DNA of 64,000 bases, taken from NCBI RefSeq assembly GCF_963576615.1, contig NC_088717.1, forward strand, positions 27,941,213 through 28,005,212, written 5' to 3'. Positions within the stretch are counted from its first letter, which is position 1. Each line of letters opens with the position of its first letter. The notes beneath the pieces were generated by a model. It was not told the origin of the DNA. It saw only the letters and a list, made by a program, of their open reading frames with translations, and made no database searches. Origin of the DNA: Watersipora subatra. Lineage: Eukaryota; Bryozoa; Gymnolaemata; Cheilostomatida; Watersiporidae. Made by a program: the position numbers and the translations under genes. Positions 1 to 11,804 of the stretch are shown in pieces.

Positions 1-1286
1 AAGTTTCAATCCTTTTGATGATATGAGTGGTTAGCATCTGATAGACATAGCCAGCTACATCATTTTTTATTTGCCGATGTACAGAGAGTACAGTCTGGTT
101 ACCCTAGAATATGTCGCTACTCTGTTAGCAATACTAACTGTTAGTGATGTTTATTAATTGTGGGAGTTGTCTTAACAATTGTGATAATACTTGGTTCAAT
201 CCCGAATGCGGCTAATTTTACACAGTTACCTGTTTTTCTAGACCCGTTCTGAATACCTCCAATAAAATGAAAAGAAGCGCCTGTTATGTCATAAGATGAT
301 ACTTGTATGGTATCCTGGGTTTACTCTAAATTGATTACCACCTCTGTGATTTAATAATTAAATTTCATACGCTCTGGATTAGAATGATCAGCTCAAGTCT
401 CTCATTCGTATTAGCTTTTCAGAAAAAACTTAGCAACAACATTGAAGCTGAAGTGCAGGGTTAGTCCACGATATAGAATTATAGAATTTAGTCTCTATAT
501 TCTTGCATTTATTCGCTGTATTGCATTCGTGGCTGGTTTAACTGAGAGCGGACAACCCTTGAGTTGTTAGCACCTTACACGCTATCCGCGTGCTATTTGC
601 ATACAGATGAACCCTTTAGACTGGTTTAGAGCTTCTCTAACAATTGGCACCTGACTCATTATAGCCTTTCATTATAGCCTTTCATTGACTCAAAAGACAG
701 TGAGGGAGGCCTTGGCAGATAACTTTGACACTCCAAAGGCTATGTCAGCTGTAATGAACCTGGTTCACGTCTGTAATATAGAGTTGAACAAGAGGGAGCC
801 CAATCCGTATTCCCAGGTACTCCATCTGGCAGTTTGACCAACGACTACCTTGACTAGGTTAAGTAACTACTAGGTCAAGGTTAAGCTATCTTGCCTTAAA
901 ATATTTATTAGTCTTACGTGTTAGCATTTCATCTTTATTTCATTTTTCCAGCTCCTTTATTTTTAATTGCTAAACTAGAAAGCTTTGGGAAATTTTAAAA
1001 TTCATATATTGGAAAATACTTGGGGTGTAGATCTCAAAATTTCCATCTGATATTGTGAATGCTGAGATGGTCATAAGTGGAAGCTTATTTAACATTACAC
1101 AAGTTCAAATATAACAGATTTAAGGATCTTTGTTGACATCAATCAAACCCCCTCCACGAGTTTACATATATTTTGGAGTTATCACCTCTTATACATACAG
1201 GAGTAGAAATTTCGGGTTTTGTATTAATATATATTCACCTTCATTTGTCCTTGCAGAATAAACACTCCATTTAGATTTCTTTTTAA

Positions 1287-1934
1287 CTCTTTCGCTACCG
1301 TAAGCCGATATATTGGCTTTTCAATATGGTTTCACTTTTCTTTTAATTACGAAGCCTATATAATAGCTACACCAATCAAATTTTGTCTCCAGTGAAACAA
1401 CCTTGTTGCCAATCACTTGCTATCAATATAAATTTTTTTCGCTAAATATTTTCAACAATTGCGATGATAAAAGTACCAACTGTAAAACGATATATCGGCT
1501 TATCAATAGGATTTCACTTTTCTTTTCATTACGAAGCCTACACATTAGCTAGAGTAATCAAAATTTGTCTCCAGTCAAACAACCTTGTTGCCAATCACGG
1601 GCACCTAAAAGAGAATTTTTTGGTTCAACGATTCCAATTCTAGTTATTTTTCAAAACAGCAAAACCAAAAACCAGATCGTTATGGCAAGGAAAAACACAT
1701 CGCATTCGTTCAACGCAAATAAAATGTTGGATATTGTACGAGAGTGGAATTCACTTTGTATTTATCTTGTAGAGAATTTTGTTTTGAATAAGATGAATTT
1801 TACAGGAAAACGATATATGTTTTTATTCTTGAGATATTGCTTAAATACTAGCAGTATATCGGCTTTTCGAAAAATTCTTTTTTAATTTGGGCAGAATATT
1901 CATTAGGTAAGATTTTAATGCGGTAGTGAAAGAG
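1287..1934. mobile_element. piggyBac-like MITE with TTAA target duplication
   Basis: Terminal inverted repeats CTCTTTCGCTACCG (left) and CGGTAGTGAAAGAG (right) differ at one base and are each flanked by TTAA (1283-1286 and 1935-1938), the hallmark target duplication of piggyBac elements. The interior holds a diverged internal duplication: about 1300-1420 repeats at about 1480-1600, each with a CGATATAT/CGGCTT motif. No transposase is seen; the 106-codon open frame inside has no recognisable domain. A fragment of the same right end appears at about 50053. Confidence 0.65.
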
Positions 1935-2412
1935 TTAAACGAACCCCAGAAACATTCACTACATGTATGTTTCCATGATGCGCAGTACTTCGGAGTTGTG
2001 CTCTCTCCAAATCATGGAAATGGCGTCTTCGCACTGAAATCACTGCGCACTGATTAGTGCGAAGCCAGTGCAAGGAAACAGCAATTGGGCAGTGGCTGCG
2101 CATAGCTCTCTTGCTGTGGAGTCAGATTCATTGAGGGCCATAAACTAGTACAAAAGTTATCCCGCTTATCTTGTTTTTTTTCTATTCTTCCGATCTTTTT
2201 TCACTTAAATTTAATTATGGTCTGCATTCACGAGGATGATGAGGTGATTACTTTCCTGGACTTTGTTATCGATACCAACACTTTTTGAAAATAGGTAACA
2301 AGTCCTAAAGTAACATTTAAATAATATATTACTTAAAAATACTTATTAAAAATATATTACTTTGTAAAAATTGTGTTAAGGTTTGTAAAACCTTATGAAT
2401 GTGTATTGTAAA

Positions 2413-4376
2413 TCTATATATATATCTCAAAGTATGTCGTGTATATGTCGGTTTTCCAGCTATAGATCTTAAAATCTTGAAAGATATATTCCATACCGAA
2501 GTGGATTCAATCTCAGACCAGACCGTTCACAAGTCTTACGCCTAGCCCACTAGACTATGGAAGTCAAATTGCTGGCATTCCAATATAAGGCATTTTATCA
2601 GAGCAATACCTAACTGCTTTACGTATGACGCGGGTCATAGCATAACGTCACAAGAAGCTGTTCGCTCACATTATTAAACTGCCTAATAGCAAAACTCTCA
2701 CTACTTCTCATTGTTTATAAGACAAAAAACTTTTCTCATGATATGTAGTTTGAAAGTTAGAATGGCAAATGTAATATGTTAAATACTAGAAATTCCACTG
2801 TCATACAGCCCACGACCAAAGAGATGGCCAGAGATATTGGCAAAAAAATAAAGGGTACTAATGGTTGAGAAATGCAATATTAGCAATCAAATGGCTCTGC
2901 AGTGCAATAGGATAACTGCAATGGTAGCTGTAATGTACTGGGTGTGGGTGTTATTATATACAACAATAAGCAATAATGAATGGAAAATATGTTTATATTT
3001 TCCCCCTGCAACAGGAGAAATGCAATATTGGCCAATATTAGAAGTAAAATGCACTGATATTCTTAGAATAATCAATTTTATTAATATAGTAATAATAGAA
3101 AACCAATACACAATTTTGTTTACATTTCAAAACGTCATAGGTAGCAATATCGAGAAGCTGTGGTATTTATATAGGGTTTTAGAAAATTTATTTAAAAAGT
3201 GTTTGGTCATGACAAACAACAACAATGAAAGGAAAATATTACACGTTTATATATCTCCCTTGCAATAGGAGAAATGCAATGTTGGCCAATATTATAAGTA
3301 AAATGCACTGATATTATTAAAATAACCAATATTGTTAATATAGTAATACAGCAATAATAGAAAACCTATGAGCGTTAATGCGTCTCGAAGATTTCTGCAA
3401 ACTGCAGCAAAATAAAAGCTGTTATAAAAGTGTTATAAAGCTGTAGGCCCAATTTACTGTAATGTATGTAATTCAACAACAATAAAGAAATATGTTTATT
3501 ATAACTCTGAAATGCAAAATTAGAAGTAAAATGGCAAGCTACTGTGTACTATCCCCAGTTTGAAAGTTGGTTGCGTTGAATGTAGAACGGTTTTGATAAG
3601 CGATCTTTCACAGAAAGCGGGTAGGAGCATTCACTCGTATAAAAATGTAGCAAAATAAAAAATGTTCTCGTCATGAAGGGGCGTTGTAGTTTGGCCTTAG
3701 CTTGTACGTAAGTTGTAAAGAATTTCGGCTAACGTTTTAAATAATGAAACCTTCGGTGATTGGACAAAAAACATAGGCTGATAAACGGTGTACCACAATT
3801 TCGTACCTGTAAATCGGTCTACGCCTCAAACGGTCTACGTTTATTACAAAAACCTTCGAATAAATTCGATTACAAGTAAACAGCACTATAGACTGGTAAA
3901 ATGAACACGGTTTTCTCGTGAAATACGCACTACTAAATAATTCTGCAATCGGTCGCACGGCTTTATTGGCGTTTCAATTTTCGGTCTTAACTTTTATTAA
4001 AGCGAGCTTTTCAAGCTTTTTGTGGCAATTTTCGTTCAAATAAATCTGTCTATTTGTGTATAATCCGATAAGATGGGTAGGTTTAAAGATAATACCGAGA
4101 ATTTACAAAGACTTGGTAACATATTTAAATAGGTTTAAATGTGTTCTGTATCGTTATGATACTTTAACGACTTTACATTCCGATGCTTAAATTTATTGAT
4201 GAAATTTCTAGCCAAGGGTTTGTCTCATTGTTGATGAATAATTTTCGTAAGTTGTGTGCACATGCATTTATCATAAAAACTCGCACACATCGCTCCGCTC
4301 GTTTGCTCGTGGGACAAATCAATTTTCTGTCAAAATACTCTTCTATTACACGGGCAACGCTGGGTGGCACAGCTAG
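2413..4376 (+). mobile_element. Non-autonomous Helitron
   Basis: Starts TCTATATATATATCTCAAAG and ends CAGCTAG, that is 5' TC and 3' CTRR, inserted between A (2412) and T (4377) with no target duplication. All three are Helitron hallmarks. The insertion point is confirmed by the uninterrupted MITE copy at 24997-25655, in which the flanks join as TTGTAAA then TAAAAG. No Rep/helicase ORF is present. A tRNA-like stretch lies at 2491-2566, and a repeat of about 1.5 kb (from about 2785) recurs at 17674-18839 and, inverted, at 50096-50862. Confidence 0.85.
2491..2566 (-). repeat. tRNA-like segment with A and B box resemblance
   Basis: On the minus strand, TAGTCTAGTGGGCTAGGCG resembles a pol III A box and AGATTGAATCC resembles a B box about 45 bases downstream. 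The segment does not fold into a proper tRNA. It lies inside the Helitron and may be a captured tRNA/SINE head. Not a functional tRNA gene. Confidence 0.4.
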
Positions 4377-4938
4377 TAAAAGTATAATGACGACAGAAGC
4401 ATAAAAAGACCGTTTTTGATGTTCGGTATCCATGATCGATTCTATTTTTTTCCATCTGGCGATTCGATTTATACAATTTCTTTTCTCTGGCTAAATTGCT
4501 GAAAACCACTGTGCAGCGTGTAAATGTACAATCCCCTCGACTTCGGAGGGGACTGCATCGAAGTACTGCTCGTCATGGAAACATAGTGATAAAAAACTGT
4601 AGAATTTAATTTGCCGTAAAAACTCATATTTAACAGCAGTTTGTTGTCTACATTCTAGCGGGATGTTTAAACATTCATACTTTTGGTATACTGGTTTTGG
4701 CTTCCGTGGTGTAAAGTTACAATAAATATATATGTAGAACATTAATCTGCAGTCATATCAAAGAGAGAATCATGCCTTACGAACAATCAACAACGTTTAC
4801 ATCTATGCAGTTCTAAATAAAACTAAACTCTTGCCCACTTTGCACCGAGATTGTTGCACTTCACTTTGGTTTCCCTCCCTGCCTTGGGATATTCAAATTT
4901 CTCCTTTAACTTCATGCTGATGGTTACATTTGTCAGTT

Positions 4939-5186
4939 ACTAGCACAACATAGGGAGTTAACTAGCACAACATAGGGAGTTAACTAGCACAACATAGGGA
5001 GTTAACTAGCACAACATAGGGAGTTAACTAGCACAACATAGGGAGTTAACTAGCACAGCATAGGGAGTTAACTAGCACAACATAGGGAGTTAACTAGCAC
5101 AACATAGGGAGTTAACTAGCACAACATAGGGAGTTAACTAGCACAACTTTGGGAGTTAACTAGCACAACATAGGGAGTTTACTAGC
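4939..5186. repeat. Minisatellite, 22-bp unit, about 11 copies
   Basis: Near-identical units ACTAGCACAACATAGGGAGT plus TA in tandem, with only a few substitutions near the end (such as CTTTGGG). Confidence 0.95.
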
Positions 5187-5354
5187 AATTGGTGTAGCAG
5201 TTGTTTCACCATGTAGCAAAGGTTTATTTGGGTTTGTAAGTTATTTAATAAAAATCAAACTTCTTTTAATGGTAACTCAATAGCTGTTGGCTAGTAGCAT
5301 TCCCTTACATTGTTTATTTTAGCAATAAGTCAATAGAGATAGTGTTAGGCTAAT

Positions 5355-5680
5355 GTAAGTCACAGTAGTTCAATCAAGATAGTACATTAATATAGGTCAC
5401 AGTAGTTCAATAAAGATAATGAGTTAATATAGGTCACAGTAGCTCAATAAAGATATTAGATTAATATAGGTCACAGTAGTTCAATCAAAATAATACATTA
5501 ATATAGGTCACAGTAGTTCAATAAAGATAATGAGTTAATATAGGTCACAGTAGCTCAATAAAGATATTAGATTAATATAGGTCACAGTAGTTCAATCAAG
5601 ATAATGCATTAATATAGGTCACAGTAGTTCAATCAAGATAATACATTAATATAGGTCACAGTAGCTCAATAAAGACAACA
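5355..5680. repeat. Minisatellite, about 37-bp unit, 8-9 copies
   Basis: Units contain AATATAGGTCACAGTAGTTC followed by an A-rich part (AATAAAGATAATGAGTT). Two alternating variants show higher-order structure. Copies decay to about 5800. Confidence 0.9.
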
Positions 5681-6149
5681 AGCTATATAAGCCACAATAA
5701 CTCAATTAAGATCATGCTAGTTAAATGTAGGTGACAGCCATTCAATAGAGGTCATAATAAGTCAACATACATGATGTCACTGTGGTTTAAGAAGGTCATT
5801 TTGAGTCAATCTAGGTCATACTCAGCCAAAGGAAATTACAGTGGGTGTTTTAAATGAGGTTACAATAGTTTCATTAATACCAGGATGCACTTAAGCAATA
5901 AGCCAATATATCTTCATCAATCTAGGTTACAATCGCTAATTTAAACTGTTATTTATTGACTAATTGCAGTTAATCACAAGTTATTAAAAATTGTCCTATT
6001 TTTTGTATAAAGGTTTGTTTATCAGGAACTTACTTTTTTGTTTGGTTGCGGCAGATTGCACCCCACGTTGATTCGTTAAAATCTAGCTGCTATTTTAGGC
6101 TGGAGATAGCAGCAGAGTGGACTCGGTGGCTGCGTGTAAATCATACATA

Positions 6150-6290
6150 GAAACCATCATGCCTCAGCTTGGGGTCAATGTGTCTGTCAGGCAGGTCAGT
6201 GTCTTTTCAAGCAAGTGCTAAATAGAAACCTTGTCTCACCTCGGGGTTGACGTGTCTGTCAGGCAGGCTAGCGTCTCTTTGTTTCATACA
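6150..6290. repeat. Diverged direct duplication of about 75 bp
   Basis: Two copies share TGTGTCTGTCAGGCAGG or GACGTGTCTGTCAGGCAGG and the AGAAACC start. No coding signal seen. Confidence 0.6.
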
Positions 6291-6387
6291 CTCAGCATCA
6301 GTAAAGTTTCTTCTGTTGAGCCTTTGCTAGTTGCATCTAACTTCTTACAGATCTAATTTGGTATTAGCTATATCAATGATAAAGGTT

Positions 6388-7232
6388 TCCTATCTTTCTA
6401 TTGTAGATTGGATATCTTTCAATTGTAGATTGGATATCTTTCTATTGTAGATTAGATATCTTTCTGTTGTAGAATGGATATCTTTTTATTGTAGATTGGA
6501 TATCTTTCTATTGTAGATTGGATATCTTTCTATTGTAGATTGGATATCTTTCTGTTGTAGATTGGATATTTTTCTGTTGTAGATTGGATATCTTTCTATT
6601 GTAGATTGGATATCTTTCTATTGTAGACTGGATATCTTTCTGTTGTAGATTGGATATCTTTCTGTTGTAGATTGGATAGCTGTCTATTGTAGATTGGATA
6701 TCTTTCTGTTGTAGATTGGATATATTTCTATTGTAGATTGGATATCTTTCTATTAGAGATTGGATATCTCTCTATTGTAGATTGGATATATTTCTGTTGT
6801 AGATTGGATATCTTTCTGTTGTAGATTAGATATCTTTCTATTGTAGATTGGATATCTTTCTGTTGTAGATTGGATATCTTTCTGTTGTAGTTTGGATATC
6901 TTTCTGTTGTGAATTAAATATCTTCGGTTGTATATTGGATATCTTTCTATTGTAGATTGGATATCTTTCTGTTGTAGATTGGATATCTTTCTATTGTAGA
7001 TTGGATATCTTTCTGTTGTAGATTGGATATCTTTCTATTGTAGATTGGATATCTTTCTATTGTAGGTTGGATATCTCTGTATTGTAGATTGGATATATTT
7101 CTGTTGTAGATTGGATATCTTTCTGTTGTAGATTAGATATCTTTCTGTTGTGAATTAAATATCTTTCTGTTGTAGATTGGATATCTTCCTATTGTAGATT
7201 GGATATCTTTTTGTTGTAGATTGAAAAAAGTT
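6388..7232. repeat. Minisatellite, 22-bp unit, about 38 copies
   Basis: Units of the form GATTGGATATCTTTCTATTG plus TA, with a frequent A/G variant (CTATTG or CTGTTG). GATATC recurs in nearly every unit. Several diverged units lie at about 6905 and 7150. Confidence 0.95.
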
Positions 7233-7740
7233 CATTACATAATTCTCAACAGTTCTCACAAGTTGTTGACTCTGTAGTGTCATTTAGAAGGAGGGTAAGG
7301 GAGTTCTCTCTCGGAGACTCAACTATTGGAGTTAGCGGTAAGCACTTGTCATGAAATGTCGTATCAGTTTGACTATATTGCTCGTGAATCTTCATCAGTC
7401 TCTTCTAGCCTTTCTGCTGCCAGATAAGATTACGTGGCAGTTTTTTTAACCCTTTTGTTGCCAGATAGAATTGCGTGTGTCTTTTAACTCTTTTTCAGCC
7501 AGATAGGATTGATAAATAGTCTGTTGCACAGTCAGCAATAGTTCTGTATTCTGATTGGCTCGTATTCTAGGTTAAGATACAATACCCAAAATTGCAGAAA
7601 TTAATAATGAAACAGCAAAAAATGCAACAGAACAGTTATATCAGAAATCATGTGAAAAATAAAATAAAAACAGCAATGACACGTTTATTTCACATCATTG
7701 AAGGAGAATCCTCTCCCAAAATAATTTAGGGTATCTAGAC

Positions 7741-8759
7741 TAGAGTTGTCCCGATTTTGATATCGGAATCGGTATCGGTGCCGATATGGGTGTTAAGTAT
7801 CTGAATCGGTATCGGCCGATCTTTTCTTAAAAAATCGGAAACTTCAGATACTTTTTACACATCAGCTATTTAGCAGAAACCTGTATTTTAGCCTGCTACT
7901 TTAACAAAAAATCATCAGCTGCGAGTTCCTTGCTTTTACCTAATGAATTCCGGACCTGTCACACAATCTATTTCATGTCTATAGCCTAATGAACATCTAC
8001 ACAGCTGAGCAATATTTTGGCTTTAGTCAGGACGTAATCACAAAGTGTGGTATTTCCCACTTACAGCGATATGATTTATTGCAGCCAATCACGAACAATA
8101 GAACCATAATGAGAAACAAGAATGCGGTGTAATGTTTCTATTTACTAGCATTGCGAAAGTAATTTGAGCAATCGATGCATAAAGTTATCTAAGTTATCTC
8201 TCTCTCTTGATCATGACGATATGATGTATCGTTTGTATCGCATAAAATAACCTCAGTGGCTTATCGGTGTTTAGCCTGTCTTCCATAGTCTGTGGCGAGT
8301 CCTTCTTCAGTACGACTGGCTACATCGATAGTGATAGACGATAAAGACGTCTCACTGAGATAATTGAATCACTAACAGTAATTAAAAGACGCATTTATTT
8401 GCTCTAGACTTGTACAGGCGCAGCATTTCGTTCAGCAGTAGAAGAAAGACTTCATTATCACAGAGAAAGCTGTACCACTAAAAGTAATTACCATTATTAA
8501 TGACATATTTCAAGAAACATGGACTGGTTTGTTATTAGATGCACGGTATGTCAGCATGTGAATATATATACATGTATATCTTTTTTCATAAATACAAACA
8601 AATAAATACATCAATATTTATATTTTTTTGCATTATATTTATATTTGCATAATACAATTACCAATAATCTATGCAACACAAAAGAATCTGAATCGGATTA
8701 TTTTTCAATAAGAATCGGTATCTGAATCGGCTGGTGAAATTAGAATCGAGGCATCTCTA
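7741..8759. mobile_element. hAT-like non-autonomous DNA transposon
   Basis: Bounded by a perfect 8-bp target duplication ATCTAGAC (7733-7740 and 8760-8767), the hAT length. Ends TAGAGTTGTCCCGATT and, inverted, TAGAGATGCCTCGATT pair imperfectly, with subterminal CGGAATCGGTATCGG-type repeats at both ends. 1019 bp with no transposase frame. Confidence 0.85.
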
Positions 8760-8879
8760 ATCTAGACTAGAGGAGATGTCTCCCTAGCAAATCTCTTCAG
8801 TAGAGGGACGTCGTCCCAAATGGTTCCTTCTTTTTTGTAAAGAATTTATGAAGCATAATTTGCTTCTCCCTGCGTTAAT

Positions 8880-9042
8880 GAATGTTCTCATGCTGTGTCC
8901 GGAGATGTTCCGAACGGTTAATTATAATGCGCATGCTTCGGTTTGGTGAAGAACCAAATTTGTGTTCGAGATTCGAGACGTACAAATCTCAATTTTTTGG
9001 TCGAGAACCGAAGCGTTTGAGAACCGAGGTTTCACTGTACAT
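8880..9042 (+). mobile_element. Terminal fragment of a pogo/mariner-like element
   Basis: The terminus GAGAACCGAGGTTTCACTGTA resembles the right end of the 26679-28597 element (GAGGTTCCACTGTA). The left part of this copy is not identifiable. The last 11 bases run directly into the 19-bp array. Confidence 0.5.
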
Positions 9043-9636
9043 AGTAGGTTTCACTGTACATAGTAGGTTTCACTGTACATAGTAGGTTTCACTGTACATA
9101 GTAGGTTTCACTGTACATAGTAGGTTTCACTGTACATAGTAGGTTTCACTGTACATAGTAGGTTTCACTGTACATAGTAGGTTTCACTGTACATAGTAGG
9201 TTTCACTGTACATAGTAGGTTTCACTGTACATAGTAGGTTTCACTGTACATAGTAGGTTTCACTGTACATAGTAGGTTTCACTGTACATAGTAGGTTTCA
9301 CTGTACATAGTAGGTTTCACTGTACATAGTAGGTTTCACTGTACATAGTAGGTTTCACTGTACATAGTAGGTTTCACTGTACATAGTAGGTTTCACTGTA
9401 CATAGTAGGTTTCACTGTACATAGTAGGTTTCACTGTACATAGTAGGTTTCACTGTACATAGTAGGTTTCACTGTACATAGTAGGTTTCACTGTACATAG
9501 TAGGTTTCACTGTACATAGTAGGTTTCACTGTACATAGTAGGTTTCACTGTACATAGTAGGTTTCACTGTACATAGTAGGTTTCACTGTACATAGTAGGT
9601 TTCACTGTACATAGTAGGTTTCACTGTACATAGTAG
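9029..9636. repeat. Perfect minisatellite, 19-bp unit, 32 copies
   Basis: Exactly 32 units of GTTTCACTGTACATAGTAG with no difference seen by eye. The first 11 bases equal the terminus of the adjoining transposon fragment and the last 8 look like flanking DNA, so the array appears seeded at a transposon end. Confidence 0.98.
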
Positions 9637-9639
9637 GAT

Positions 9640-11800
9640 TAACATCTTTGAATTTATCTATTTTGCGAAAAAATAGCTAGTGTTACACTGCTGGTTTTTG
9701 GCCTGGCTAGAACCTTACAGGTGTTCGTGGAATGACTGAACTATGCATAGATAAAAGACACTCCGATTAATTCAATACAGGTCTGCTGGTTTGACTTTTG
9801 ATGATGTAATAGCTTCTTACTCCTTTCAGAGAATGGAGTGATTTGGCTTTAATAATAATTTCAATATTATAAAGATGAAATAACAATAGTATTAACAATA
9901 TATGCAGCTACGCAAGAAAAGGGCTGATACAGTGCTGAAAAACACACAATTTGCTAATGTTTTAATTTGCAATATCTCTTGTTGCAGTTTTCAATGTTTT
10001 ATCACAAATGCTATCAAGCAATTATAATAAATGCATTGTCCTTAACATGTACGTCCTGTCATTACAGCCGAGGAAAAGCGTAGGATACAAAATCACAGAA
10101 AATCTAATGCTCCACTTCTGAACGCTTGTGACCAAATCCGCCATGAGTTGTCTTCTCTCAGCCAGATAGATATACAGGTTTGTGTTCATCCTTTTTTCTA
10201 TTCTCACTTTGCTCATTGAGCACAGCTCTTTTGAATCTAGATACCTATCTACTGAATGCCAAAGTAAATGTATTGGTTTCGGCATGTGAAGTAATATTTT
10301 TTAAATAATAAAAGGCTGGTAAAATCCAACATAAAATGACAAAATGGTAAGATATATAAATTAAGATAAAATGTATCTAGTTTTCATCACACACCCTTCC
10401 TCCGAACCAATGCATTGCTCAACCTACACATCTATTCTCAAGTCTCAAAGCTAATGTAACAGTAAAAACCTTTTTCACTGGTCTTTAATTAATTCATTGA
10501 ATTATGCAAATAATTTAGGTTTTTGTGTTTAATGTTTCAGAAAGTTTTGTCCAATACATTTGTTTAAATGCTACATTTAATTAACTACTAGTATTATATG
10601 TATTATTGATATTATATTACAAACAATGCATTTAAACCGTAATATCCGTAATATTTGCTGCAACAGATGAAAGTTTTGCCATACAAATCAGGCACCAGAA
10701 AGAGGTATATCTGTGTGTGATGATATGTGCAGCACTCTACCATCCCTGTCTGACTACTCTAGAGTCAGAGACATCGATATAATAACGTAGCCGTATTAGC
10801 TGTTATACGGATCTGTATCGTTGTGTTTTGACTCGTATAAACCAGAGTTTGACACTAAGCTGCCGATTAGTGTAATAGTAATAGAGGCAGGACTTCTATG
10901 AACCAGTATTTCTGATCTCTTCACATCAACTACATTTGTATATTCCATTAATCTCTCTGCGCACTTGTAGGATGCCAAAGATGGCCGATCATATTGGAAG
11001 GTAGCTGAACGAAAACCTCGAGATTAAGACATCATTTATGAGATTTGGCGAGCTTCACAGTTTATACTCGCTGTACAGCAGATGCGTGAATCTCATGGAC
11101 TATTGCAAAGGTTTCTATTGTAACATCGTCTAGCTATTCAAAGCGTGTCGATGTTCACTTTTTGACCTCCTGATATAAACAAGATTGCAACACCTCATGA
11201 TGTTAATAACAGGCCCTCTAATGCCCTTTGGAAACAATAACAACAGCCTGCCGACTGAGCAGAGTTCAATGTCAGTTTACATTATTATGTTCTATATGAC
11301 TGAGATAACAAAAAGGAGACGAGTCGACGTTCAAATATATTGAACAGAGGATTATATTTTGCTGACTGTTTGTTATATATAAAACATATATATCAGAATT
11401 AAACTCTTTGAGGCTATCATCTATGTTATCATTGTGCTATAACAACTTGTCTATATATGTTGAAATAGTTGAAATATTCCACCGAGCTGCGTAGGTGGGC
11501 AGGACATTGTTTGAAATAATACAGAATGCGCAGCTGTAAAAATTGTTACTAGTTACTTTTGGTACGTCTGTTGCACTCGTTCAAGAGCTCAATTTAGGTA
11601 TGGATACTGTCTTGAATATCTGGCCCCAGTTATTGCCAAGTAATAAACCTTCCGGGAGTGTGTTTAACATCTTGCATTTATATGTATTGTCATTTTAATA
11701 ACTGAGCTATGGTTGATTCAAAAGCTAATCAGTTGTTTGATAATGGCTGCCAAAATGATGCTTTTACCCTCTCCAAATGGTGAAAACAATTTAAAATATA
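9640..11800. other. Intergenic, no feature recognised
   Basis: Unique-looking AT-rich sequence downstream of amine oxidase copy 1 (which ends at 11805). Short open frames here have no recognisable domains or splice context. Confidence 0.5.
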
Positions 11801-11804
11801 CTTC

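Larger units (their letters stand above)
1957..4588. mobile_element. MITE, CACTATGTTTCC family, copy 1 (split by a Helitron)
   Basis: Segments 1957-2412 and 4377-4588 together match the uninterrupted copy at 24997-25655. The left TIR is disturbed by a few extra bases; the right end is CATGGAAACATAGTG. The 1964 bp between the two halves is a Helitron. No coding capacity is visible and the superfamily is not established, because no clean target duplication is seen. Confidence 0.8.
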
